Source of the DNA: Ochotona curzoniae
Lineage: Eukaryota; Chordata; Mammalia; Lagomorpha; Ochotonidae
Length of the DNA stretch: 64,000 nucleotides
NCBI RefSeq assembly: GCF_017591425.1
Contig: NW_024467106.1
Location: 24,666,501-24,730,500 of the forward strand
Direction: 5' to 3'
Positions within the stretch are counted from its first letter, which is position 1, and each line of letters starts with the position of its first letter. A program made the position numbers and the translations under genes. Below, piece after piece: positions 35,252 to 45,439 of this stretch. The notes under the pieces were generated by a model, which saw only the letters and a program-made list of their open reading frames with translations, was not told the origin of the DNA and ran no database searches.

Positions 35252-35590
35252 TTATTTTTAAATATTACTTATTAAATTGGATGTGAGAGGTACAGTGAGG
35301 GAGGGGAGAGACATAGTAAGAAAGATCTTCCTTCCACTAATCCATTCTCAGATGGCTGCATTTGTCTGTCTGGTCCATGCTTAAGTAACATCAATGCCAG
35401 CATCTTCAATGAGGTCTTCCACATGTGGAGCAGGGGCATAAAGACTTGGGCGATCTATCATTGGTTTTCATAGGCTATCAGCAGGGAGCAGGATCAGAAG
35501 CAGAACAAATGGGACTGGAAACCAAGCCCCACATAGGATGGTGGTATCTCAGGCAGCAGCTATACTGACTGTGCTACACTGCTAGTTCTT
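35252..35590 (-). mobile_element. Old lagomorph SINE
   Basis: Minus-strand copy with an AAATATTACTTATTAAATTG tail complement, AGAAAGATCTTCCTTCCACT, GAGGTCTTCCACATGTGGAG, AGGCTATCAGCAGGGAGCAG, and a head ending CTGTGCTACACTGC. Diverged. Confidence 0.83.
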
Positions 35591-35984
35591 CTTTTTTTTT
35601 TTTTTCCTTGCTAGGGTTACATGTCCCTTAGGTATGATGCTTTGGTCTTATTTGTTTTTGGAAGTAGCAGTGTTGATGCAAACAGAATGAGAAGAATTTC
35701 AAGGAATGGTGTGTGATAACCAAAATAATTTTGGTTACCTTAGATGCAAAAAGAAAACTAAGTTCCCTGATAGAAAGTTCTGGTTATCTCAGTCAGTTGA
35801 ATTATATTAATAAATGGAGGTGTATGTAAAGGAAGGATTAATACTCTCTTTTTTTTTCTTAAGATCTTTCAGCTACTCTTTTTTTTTTCCAGTGAAAAAA
35901 CATAAATCTATAAACATGTTTCTAATTAAACATGAGTCTATTACTATTCATGAGTAGTAATGCCATTTTAGCACAATTTGCTTT
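35591..35984. other. Unassigned T-rich DNA
   Basis: Contains T runs at 35589-35604 and 35879-35889. No gene or element recognised. Confidence 0.45.
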
Positions 35985-37090
35985 ACAGTTTATCTAAAAA
36001 TATATGTAAAATTTGAGTTCTTTTGTAAAATGCCTGCTCTTTTCCTTTGCCCATTACTCTACAGGGTTGTTTGTTTCGCTGACTGAATTTCTAAAGCACT
36101 TTGTAAATCCTGGATATCAGTCCTCTATCAGTTGTGTAGTGTACAAAGATTTTTCAAATATCCTTTTGGGTACTTTGCTGTTTTGTCAACTGTCTCCTTT
36201 GCTGTACAGAAGATTCTTCGTTTGATGTAGTCCTATTTGTTTGTTATGTCTTTGCTTGCCTGTGTTTTTATGATTTTTCTAATCTTTACCAGTGTCTGTG
36301 TCTTGCAGAGTGCTTCCTATGTTTTCCTCTAATAATTTAATGGTTTATGGGTGCAGATTTAGATCCTTTATCCATTTAGAGTTGATTTTTTGTTAGGTGA
36401 CAGTAAGGGTCTTGTTTCTTTTGCTTCTGCATGCTACTATCCAGTTTCTTGATAGCATTTATTCAAGAGAACATTTTACCTGGGTTATTTTCAGTTCATT
36501 TTGTCAAAAGTGAGATGGTTTTGTGTAAGCGGGCTCCTCTCTGGGGAAGCTATTTTGTTCCATTGATCTTCTCTGTTTCTGTACCAGTCCCAATGTGTTT
36601 TGAATTCCACTGCCTTGTACTGTTTTCTGAGACCTAGAATTGTGTCACCTCTAGATTTATTTTTGTTTCTTTAGGATAACTTTGGCTGCTTGTAGACTCT
36701 TGTGTTTCTGGATGGGTTTTTGTATCATCTTTTCCAGCTCGCCATAGAATATTGTTGGGTTAAGAATGGGATCGCATTGAATCTGTATATTACTTTGGGT
36801 AGTACGTACATTTTGAAGATGTTATTCCTGCCCATCCAGAAACATGGCAAATTTTTCCAATCTTTAATGTCTTCTTCTATTTCTTTATTTTTTTTAATGT
36901 TTTATAGTTTTCATCATAGAAGAATTTCACATCTTTGGTTAGCCTAATACCAAGGTATTTAAGATTATTCTCTGCTATTTTGAAGGAGACTCTATTTATA
37001 TGTTCTTTATCAACCATGCAGGTGTTGTGTATACTAGGCCCATGGATTTATACTCCCTGCTTGTGAATCCTGCTACCCTGCCAAACTTTT
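35985..37090 (-). mobile_element. Old L1 internal fragment (reverse-transcriptase region)
   Basis: A series of antisense ORF2 landmarks: TTTGCCCATTACTCTACAGG, TGGATATCAGTCCTCTATCA, ATTTAGAGTTGATTTTTTGT, CCACTGCCTTGTACTG, GGATCGCATTGAATCTGTAT, TGCCCATCCAGAAACATGGC, ACCAAGGTATTTAAGATTAT. It runs from the C-terminal side (left) towards the reverse transcriptase (right). Neither end reaches a UTR. Open frames on the plus strand here are shadows. Confidence 0.9.
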
Positions 37091-37385
37091 TAAAGAGTGT
37101 CCAAAGGATTCATATGCTAAATTCTTGGTCCCCACAAAAACTATATAAGACATAGTAGGACATTTAAGAGGTAAAAACAAGTGCTGAGTCCTTAGTTCAT
37201 TTAGTTGCTGTCTGAAAGACTTTAGATAGCTCTCATGAGAACTCTGAGAGCTCGGGATAGCAAGTAGGTATATGAACAAGCCCACACTTTTATTGCTGTT
37301 AGCTTCCAGTTGTGAAATGATTTTAATTGCTATATGTGTGCCTTCATGAGCCAATGAAAATAACATAGAGATCATGGATTTTACA
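37091..37385 (+). mobile_element. Possible ERVL-MaLR-like LTR relic
   Basis: AAGGATTCATATGCTAAATT, then CTTGGTCCCCAC and CATTTAAGAGGTAA, resembles the start of an ancient MaLR-type LTR read in sense. It directly abuts the right end of the L1 fragment. Family assignment is from memory. Confidence 0.38.
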
Positions 37386-39480
37386 ATTCTGGTTATTCCT
37401 GTAGTTCACATATTAACTGCTTTAATGGTATTATACAGATTGATGCATGTGTTATTTATAGCAAACAAAACTATGTATACTTCCCATGGTTTCCTTGTGG
37501 CCAAAAGAAAGACAACAGTATTGTAGAGACTAGCTGAATAGCATTCATTTTCAGTAACCTGTTTAGCTATCTAATGACTAATGTTTTTCTTATCCAGCTT
37601 AATGGTTTACATTAAAGAAAAATTATTTGTGCTAATCAGACTCTGTTGTCATGTGATATATATCTTTAAAAAACTTTGAAAGGTCTTAGAAATATAGTAT
37701 AAATTAGTAAGAACAAGGATATTCTTGTGGTTTTCCTTGGTCAAATTCTAAATGATTATCTGTGTGATTACCAATTTAACTCAAGGCTAAGTAGACTTTT
37801 CTTAAGCAGGGCAAATATATCTTGAAAACATACTTACATATTTAGGAGACCAAGCTTTGAAATTGCTTGAAACATTACAGCCTTTCATTTTTAAAAGTTC
37901 TATTAATATTTTCAAAAAATGTTTTCCCCTACCAAACATTATTCATTGAATATATACTAAGAGAGGAAAAATTACTTTGTTTTTTTTTCTGTCAAAATAT
38001 GCCTTTGCAAAAACTTGTTAATTCACACTTTTCTTAACTATAAGCAATATTAAAGACTTTCCTGTATATATCTACTGTTCATAATGCCAGTTTTCCTTAT
38101 TTTTCTAACTCACCCATTTATTATTTGTTTAAGAAATGAGATACTTCCCCATCAAATTATTTTCAGAGTTATCAGTGGGTGGTGCAACAATTTCTCAGTC
38201 AGTTTTAGCCAGAGAAAATATATACTGTACCTTTAACAATTAGTGTACAATGATATACTTGTGAAAATATATACAAACAACAAAAACTATTCATACATAT
38301 ATTATGCAGAGTGGGATAAGGAACAGTTTTACAAATTGCATAGGAATTTTGCTTTATACATCTTGAGTAAACACTGTTTTTAAAACAAGTTCTAACTGCC
38401 CAACATATTAGTGGTTGGACATTATGTACGTACAAAGGTATGTGAAATTTATGTTTGTCCCAGATTTGTCTTTGTCCACTAAGTGATATGTACAGAATAG
38501 ATAATATCTGATAATATAACTAGTTACAAGTACTATTCAAGAAATTAATTATTTGCCATTCATTGATTTTCTATGCTTGTAGCTTTTTGTTTATGGCAAG
38601 GAAAGAACAGTAGTAGACCAGAAACCTATTTCTTCTATTTGGGAAATCCAGGAAAGAAAGGAAGATGAATTTGAAAATACACCTTAAACATGCTGATTAC
38701 ATTAAAGCTGGGAAATTGATTTTTGGCCTTTACTAGAAGGAATGACCTTTCTATTACATGATTTTAGTATTATGTGCCTGTAGATCAAAGATCCTCATGT
38801 TGAATTAACCTTGAGTACAAATACAGAGGAATAACATGCTGTGGGGAGATAAATTAATTGTGTCAATACTGAGTAAAAATTCAAATGTTTCATGAATAAA
38901 TCAGTTCCTTTTGATGAATCTCATGCCTCAATCGCATCAATTAGGCACCTCCTATGTTAAAAGACTGCAAGTTCTTTCTAATGAGTCCAAGAGTGACCTG
39001 ATTGTGCTATCTGTGGTTATAAACTTGTCCATGGTATTCTTGAGCATTGTGATTTTCTGTATTCTTGACATTAATATTCATGGTTGGTACTAAGAATGAT
39101 ATAAAAAATTCAAGTCATATTTTACTGTCTGACCTTCAGTGTTATTTCAAGTTGAAGTTGTGGGTGGGATAGTGTTCAAGATTCATAAATCTGAATCATA
39201 ATGATAAAGGAATTCAGGAGAAATAAGAGGAAGCAGATGAAAAATATCATGAGTTTAATTTGAAGATGTCTGCTCATATATCCTTGTTTTTGAATGACAA
39301 ATATGCTTAAAAATGTTGCATAAAAATACATGTGCAAGAACTAGAGCAAAGGAAACTGATATGTTGATTAAAAGGAAGCATAAACAAAGTAGAAATTAGC
39401 AAAGCTTTCTTTTCTACATGTTTTTCAGCTCTCACAAAAGTTTCACTTAAAAACAGAGAGATTAAGCATATCAAGATTTA
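37386..39480. other. AT-rich unassigned DNA
   Basis: No gene or mobile element was recognised. Confidence 0.5.
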
Positions 39481-39483
39481 CTT

Positions 39484-39505
39484 CGTGTGTGTGTGTGTGT
39501 GTGTG
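39484..39505 (+). repeat. (GT)n microsatellite
   Basis: An uninterrupted run of about ten GT dinucleotides. Confidence 0.95.
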
Positions 39506-40679
39506 CTGCCACAGAGAACAGAGAGGCTTTCCCATGTTTCTTAAGCTGCTTAGACAAATGAAATCTATGACAGAATGAAAGATGTGATTCTCCCATCCTG
39601 GACATTTTATGTAACCTTGCTCCTCAGAGATTTCAGAGCATATTCACGAGGAAGGAACTTGCTGGCTCAGTTGCTGTAATTCAAGCTAACAAATCAAAAG
39701 TAGTAATAAGAGAACAAAATGAAAGATGGTGTGGGAGGAGGAATAGATAACCAGCTCAACTTGGCAGAGTGCTTTAAAAGGTCACCGAATAATGGGATTA
39801 AAACAAAAAAAAAAGACAACTGTCACATCTCTACTAAGTTGGTACTTCACTAGAAATATTTAGAAGTGAGAATTCTTGTTGGCTTCACCCTACCTCCTAA
39901 ACTTCTAAAATGCTTTTGTTTTTTTCTGTTTAAAGTAGGCTGGTGAGGTTAAGGTCTAATATTGAAGGTCATTGTTGAGATGAACTTAGAAAAGTGAGGA
40001 TTTCAAGTCCCCTTGTCTTTTTGCCTTTGCCCCCTTATTTCTATGTTCGCGTATCTCTGTGTCTCAACAGTAACAAGTATAATGTTACAGGACCATTTTC
40101 TTTGTTAGCTGCCCACAAGTATGTTATGTGATGCTTTTGTCCTCACACGCTGTTGTCTGTAAACCTATATGAGCAACTGGGGAAAGTGGGTAACATTGCT
40201 AGGCATGGCTGCCTATGGATGGTTGTGGAAACATATGTGGCTGCTTTTGGATGTATGATGTGTAATTGTGTGTTATCATAGGTGGATGTGGTTCTTAATG
40301 TATGTGGCTATGTGGAGGTATATGCAGATGTCTCTCTGTGTGTGTCTCACTCCTGCTACAAAAGCAGAGGCAGATGACTCCTATGACACCACCAACATCA
40401 CAGGCAAGTGGCTTTCCCTTGTGTTTTTCTCACCACCACTGTGTATAAAGGATATATAAACCCAGTGGCCCTATATTTTCTGACCTGCTTGCCCAGGGCC
40501 ATAGGCACTGGGTGTAATCTCCAAGAATACAGTCACTATTCATAATGTTGAGTAATTATAAAGCAGAGTGAATTCACCCCTTCAGTTGATGCCATAAAAT
40601 TTTAAACAAGTTTGAGGGGTCAATACCTGCTCATCTAACTGCTAAAGAATTTTAGGCCAATTAAAATTTAAAATATATG
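39506..40679. other. Unassigned DNA, mixed composition
   Basis: Composition is less AT-rich around 40000-40500, with TG-rich stretches (GGATGTATGATGTG and similar). No splice-bounded ORF or known domain was seen. Confidence 0.45.
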
Positions 40680-41065
40680 GCCCCCTCCAAAAATTTATAA
40701 ATTGAAACCTTAATTCTCAAATGTGTATAGTTGGAGCTTGGAGGGGAGATATGGTGTTTGGGAGATAATCAGGTTTAGATGAGATCATGAATACGGAGCC
40801 TTCATAATACTTGTAAGGAGCCTCTCAGATTCTCTCTGTCTGTCTCGCTTGCTGCCTGTTTCTCTTCTTCCCTTGTTCCCTCCTTCACCTTCTGCATCTC
40901 TCCCTTTTCTCTCGTTCCTCCCTCAACCACTGAAGTAGGTGGCACATGTCTGCATGGGGGGAGGGGAGGTTGCGGGGAGGAAGAACTAAGCCATCAACAA
41001 TAAACATTAATCCATTAGCCAGTATCACAGTTCATTGGATTTTCAGGGAGCCAAATCAGTTTTAA
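40680..41065 (+). mobile_element. Possible ERVL-MaLR-like LTR relic
   Basis: GGTGTTTGGGAGATAATCAG, then GTTTAGATGAGATCATGAAT and GGAGCCTTCATAATACTTGT, resembles MaLR-type LTRs in sense orientation. A long pyrimidine tract follows (40828-40925). Confidence 0.45.
40828..40925 (+). repeat. Polypyrimidine tract
   Basis: About 100 bases of mostly C and T, with CTCTCTGTCTGTCTCGCTTG and CTTCTTCCCTTGTTCCCTCC, inside the LTR-like segment. Confidence 0.8.
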
Positions 41066-41137
41066 GCTGTATCACATGGTTAGTGGAATAATGCTTGCTT
41101 TTGTCAGCAGGAATATCCTAGTAGGTCAAATGAATAC

Positions 41138-41141
<4 letters not shown>

Positions 41142-41179
<38 letters not shown>
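41142..41179 (+). repeat. (CA)n microsatellite
   Basis: An uninterrupted run of about 18 CA dinucleotides, long enough to be polymorphic. Confidence 0.97.
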
Positions 41180-41181
<2 letters not shown>

Positions 41182-41429
41182 CAGCTCCTGGAATCTGTGA
41201 ACAATATAGTAAAATAAACTTTGCCATGTGAGAAGGTGCAAACTTGTAAGCAGAGAGTCCCATATTATCTATATGGGCAAAATTAGAAAATGGCTTAAAT
41301 TATTGCAGTTTGTTAAGTCTACTTCTTTACTACTTTAATAGATACTAACATGAACTTTGAGGCATTAAAAAAAAAAGCATGTTTTAACCTCAGCTTTGTA
41401 AATCAGAATTACCCGCCACAGAAGAGCAT

Positions 41430-41975
41430 AATTGGATCCTCTTCTTAGAGTCTTAACAAGGCCATCATCAAGGTGTTACAAGGTCCCATTCCCTTCTGGA
41501 AGCTCTAGGAATTGTTACTTTCAAACATGAGAGTTTGTGTCAGAATTCAGCTCCATATCCCTACGGGACTGAATTCTTATTTCCTTGTTGGCTGTCTGCC
41601 AGTGGTCATTCTCAGTTTTTGAGACCTTCCACATTCTTTGGCTCATGCTTCCCTTCCTTCATTTTCAAAGACAACCACAGGGATGCTCACACTTTGAATT
41701 TCACTGACCAGAGTTCTTCTCCAAACCATTTTCCCTGCTTGCAACTTCTTTGAAATTTTTTTTGAAAATTTTCTGCTTGTAAGTGTTCATGTGGGTAAAT
41801 TGAACCCACTGGGATGAAACAGGAGACTATTGCCATTCAAAATACCACAGCCTTTATTCTAGCGTCAGTTTCTTTTGCCATGCATCAAAATATTTACAAA
41901 TTTTTAAGGATCATGATGCAGACATCTCTAGGGGCCAATTAGTGTGCCTAGCATGATATCAATTTCAGTTATATT
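41430..41975 (-). mobile_element. Possible ancient mammalian LTR or other interspersed repeat
   Basis: ATCATCAAGGTGTTACAAGG, GGAAGCTCTAGGAATTG, CATTCTTTGGCTCATGCTTC, then CAGACATCTCTAGGGGCC near the right end follow the order of a widespread placental repeat as I remember it, probably a MaLR-type LTR in antisense. The family name is uncertain. Confidence 0.42.
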
Positions 41976-42017
41976 GATTTGTAGACTTCTGGAGTTTATA
42001 AGTCTCAGATCAGTAGT

Positions 42018-42050
42018 CTCATAGAAAAAAAAAAAAAGAAAGAAAGAAAC
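42018..42050 (+). repeat. A-rich (GAAA)n stretch
   Basis: An A run followed by AGAAAGAAAGAAAC, a small microsatellite. Confidence 0.8.
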
Positions 42051-42840
42051 AGACCACTAACACAAGAACTTCTCCAATCAGGGATGAATAAATTGGAAAG
42101 ATTACTTAATTCATTTAAATCATTTCTTAGATCAAACATGAAGAAAAGTAAGGATAGAATGCTGTGTGAAGTATTTCATTTTGCCTATCTCATGATCTTT
42201 GATTTACGCACAAATTTATCAGTGTATAAGACCTACTGTCCACACCACTGAGCTTGGTAGTACATATCTAGGGTGTTACATTATGGAGGGAGAAATTTCA
42301 CCCCAATTCTAGACATAACTGTTTTATTTGCTGAAAGAAAGACACAGTCATTTTACTTGTTACCTATTAAAAGTTGGGCCAGGGAAGGCTGGTGCACTTA
42401 TTGCTTACCTTGTGGGTGACTCAACTTTGTAGCCATGGACACGCCACATGGCGAGAAATGTGGACTCATAAGAAGCTGTACATAAAAAGGAAGAGGATGA
42501 CAAGTAATTACGTCTGCATTCATGAGTTGTGACTTCAGTGAACAGTGCAATCCACACTATCCCAATAGTGCCTCGAACATGCGGATATAAGCATAAACTG
42601 CCTATCTCAAATCTGATGTAAACTAGTGGAAGACTCTAGGAAAAATTTGCAGGTAAATTTCTCCAAAAATGAATAATTTGACTCTTGTTTACTTATGAGT
42701 TCTTTCCACTTAAACTCCACCTATTTGGCAGAAAAGGCGGGGAGAACCCCTGCTAATACTCTTAAAAACTGTACATAGCAGCAACAAACAATGACCATTT
42801 GATTCACAATTTATAGCCAATACTGAACATTTTACAATAA
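42051..42840. other. Unassigned DNA
   Basis: A short stretch at about 42375-42430 (GGGCCAGGGAAGGCTGGTGC) faintly resembles a SINE head but does not continue into a SINE body. Confidence 0.4.
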
Positions 42841-43200
42841 TATGAGAAAAATACTACCAGTGATTTGGGGGTGGTGGAGAATGCTAAAAAGCAACTTCTA
42901 CCACTCTGTGTGGCTATTAATCAAGATGATGCATTGCTGAGTCAGCTGCATGAATATGACAGGAAACAGATTGCTGTTGCCCGCCTGGCATGTCAGAAGT
43001 TAATTTGCTGGTTTGAATATATGGAATGTGAATATCAAGTGAGTACTTTTAAGGAAGGTGCAAATGGAACCTGAAGAGCTTCAGAGGAGATGGGTTTTGA
43101 TGTAACGTGATGCTGTGGTGATACCAATAATAAACCTCTGGAAATATGGAGAAAGCATTTTTGTGATGTCTTATATCATAATCAGGTGAGAATTCACTGG
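42841..43200 (+). pseudogene. Unidentified protein-like remnant
   Basis: The frame open from 42841 to the TGA at 43072-43074 encodes about 77 residues without a usable ATG. It has a balanced, protein-like composition: ENAKKQLLPLCVAINQDD, then LLSQLHEYDRKQIAVARLAC. After the stop, another frame carries a plausible continuation containing PEELQRRWVLM with a stop, then IPIINLWKYGESIF, as if a frameshift had occurred. I do not recognise the family. It may be a decayed processed pseudogene or a transposon remnant, and chance is possible. No poly(A) tail or duplication was found. Confidence 0.35.
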
Positions 43201-44198
43201 AAAATGGAATAAACCTATGTCACACTGCCATGTTGCACATAACATTTTTGGGTGCATACAGTTTCCAAAATGTTACAGAAACATAAATTTTCTACTACAC
43301 TAGTGAGTGCAATGGTTTATTGAGAACTGACCATGAAACATAAGATATTATGTGAAGATTTAGCAAATCGATGTTACAATACTTAAAGACTTCCTAACTC
43401 CAATAAAGGCACTAGAGTGATTGTAACTTCAGGAGAATGTCCATGTGCATAATTACCCTGAAATATTTAATAGCAGAATAATCAAATGAACTACAGACGC
43501 CCATACATTACTATAACCGATGATGAGAGAAGTCTTATTTGTCTAAGATAAGCTGCATCAATGATTATCAATGCTAGTGGTCCAGAACAGAAGACTGCAA
43601 TTTGTAGCCAGTAAAAGCAAGTTGTCTTTGGACATTATAGCCAATATCATTATTGTTCAAAGGTCTTGGTACACAAAATGTAGCTTTTATAAATATAAAA
43701 TGAAGCTTTTCTTTATATAAAAATCAGCACTGTTTTTATAATGATAGTATCACATAGTCACACCAGGAAATGAGTACCAATAAACTGGAATATGGTTTCG
43801 GAATATGATTGTGTTTGTAGAGAGGAAATCTAAATTTTACAGAAATGTGGCTTCTTCTCAGTGCACTAGTCAGTGTAAATGTGCAACACATAAGAAAATG
43901 TGATGTCTCTTGGAAGTGCTACATTTTTTTTCTATTTCATAGGGTGTTGAACACTAATATAATTCTTTTGTTATAGATTTATGATATAACAAAAGACTGG
44001 CAAGTCCTTTGATAAAATGGAATGAAACGAAATGTACACTAAAATGACTGTGAAAATAAGAATATAGTTTAGAAGATGTTTGAAGCACAAAATGATTGGG
44101 ACCGAACTGTAGTGGGCAGGAAAAAAAAAATGACTAATCTTCAAAACATCAAAAAGACATTTATCAGTTAAAAACTTTCAATATATATATATATATTT
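43201..44198. other. AT-rich unassigned DNA
   Basis: No gene or mobile element recognised. An (AT)n run ends it at 44179-44196. Confidence 0.5.
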
Positions 44199-44526
44199 TA
44201 AGATTTATTTTTATTATTTTTTTATTCGAAAGGCGGATATACAGAGAGGAGAGACAGAGAGGAAGATCTTCCGTCCGATGATTCACTCCCCAAGTGAGCA
44301 CAACGGCCAATGCTATGCCGATCCAAAGCCAGGAGCCTCTTCTGGGTCTCCCACGCGGGTGCAGGGTCCCAAAGCTTTGGGCCGTCCTTGACTGCTTTCC
44401 CGGGCCACAGGCAGGGAGCTGGATGGGAAGCGGGAAGCGGGGCTGCTGGGATAGAACTGGCGCCCATATGGGATCCAGGGGCGTGCTAGGCGAGGACATT
44501 AACCACTTGCGCCACGGCGCCAGGCC
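44199..44526 (-). mobile_element. Young lagomorph SINE
   Basis: Minus-strand copy with very little divergence from the one at 44976. It contains AGATCTTCCGTCCGATGATT, GGGTCTCCCACGCGGGTGCA, TGGCGCCCATATGGGATCCA, and a head ending GCCACGGCGCCAGGCCC. CpG sites are still intact, a sign of youth. The AT-rich flanks (TCAATATATATAT and TCAAAATATATTTTT) look like an imperfect duplication. Confidence 0.96.
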
Positions 44527-44961
44527 CTCAAAATATATTTTTAAAAGGCTTGTTTCTGTCTCCCATGAAGGAAATTAGAAAAATATAAGGGTCAAATAGA
44601 TGAAAATTGTAAATTACCTTGAATTATTAAGATAGTTGAAGTAACATAGGAAACTGGTAATTGAAAAACAGAAAGAAATGAGGAAAACCTTTGGGTTAAT
44701 ATGAGAAAAAGAGATGCCAGATACTATCCAAGTCACAATGGGGAATTAAAAACATGTGAAAATTTTAGTGAATAAGTAAAAGCTGCATCTGAGCTAGTGC
44801 ATATAATAGAATGCACGTGAAAGTCCCAAGAATCATGTGTGGTTTAGGCCTGCAGGCAGCTCTTCGTAACTTTAATACAGCACGCAGGAGAAGGATTGGA
44901 GGCAGTGTAATTGAATAAATCACCTAGCAGCATATATGATGAATAGGAAACAATATTGATT
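44527..44961. other. Unassigned spacer between inverted SINEs
   Basis: No gene or element recognised. It would form the loop if the two flanking SINEs paired in RNA. Confidence 0.5.
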
Positions 44962-44975
44962 AAAAGAAAGATATA
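44962..44975 (+). repeat. SINE target-site duplication, left copy
   Basis: AAAAGAAAGATATA, identical to 45309-45322. Confidence 0.9.
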
Positions 44976-45308
44976 GGGCCCGGAGCGATGGTGCAGTGGT
45001 TGGGGTCCTCACCTTTCATGCCCCTGGATCCCATATGGGCGCCGGTTCTGGTCCCGGTGGCCCTGCTTCCCATCCAGCTCCCTGCCTGTGGCCTGGGAAG
45101 GCAGTTGAGGACGGCCCAAAGCTTTGGGACCCTGCACCCGCGTGGGAGACCCGGAAGAGGCTCCTGGCTTCGGATAGGCATAGCATTGACCGTTGCACTC
45201 ACTTGGGGAGTGAATCATCGGATGGAAGATCTTCCTCTCTGTCTCTCCTCTCTGTATATCCACCTTTCCAACAAAAACTAATAATAAATAATAAATAAAT
45301 CTTAAAAA
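44976..45308 (+). mobile_element. Young lagomorph SINE with intact pol III promoter
   Basis: Near-complete copy with perfect 14-bp target-site duplications. It begins GGGCCCGGAGCGATGGTG and has an A box at 44989-44999 and a B box at 45044-45054. It has many intact CpGs (GACCCGGAAG, CACCCGCGTGGG), the CTCTCTGTCTCTCC tract, and an AATAATAAATAATAAATAA tail. It is tRNA-derived and would be transcribed by RNA polymerase III and moved by L1 enzymes. It is probably the best template in this window for a family consensus. Confidence 0.97.
44989..45054 (+). promoter_or_regulatory. RNA polymerase III internal promoter (A and B boxes)
   Basis: The A box TGGTGCAGTGG (44989-44999) fits TRGCNNAGYGG closely. 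The B box GGTTCTGGTCC (45044-45054) fits GGTTCRANNCC. Spacing is as in tRNA-derived SINEs. Confidence 0.85.
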
Positions 45309-45322
45309 AAAAGAAAGATATA
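45309..45322 (+). repeat. SINE target-site duplication, right copy
   Basis: AAAAGAAAGATATA, identical to 44962-44975. It merges with the A-rich tail. Confidence 0.9.
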
Positions 45323-45439
45323 AATCCCCACTCACACCACTCTGGGATGGGGGAAAAAACAGACTTATACACCTAGGTTTTCAATTAAAGATACATTGTG
45401 ACTTGAAGAATTTAAAAATAGCCTCTGTTAATTGGAGAA

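Noticed and set aside
44976..45060. tRNA gene
   Set aside because: A and B boxes are present but belong to a tRNA-derived SINE; no tRNA cloverleaf or anticodon stem could be drawn.
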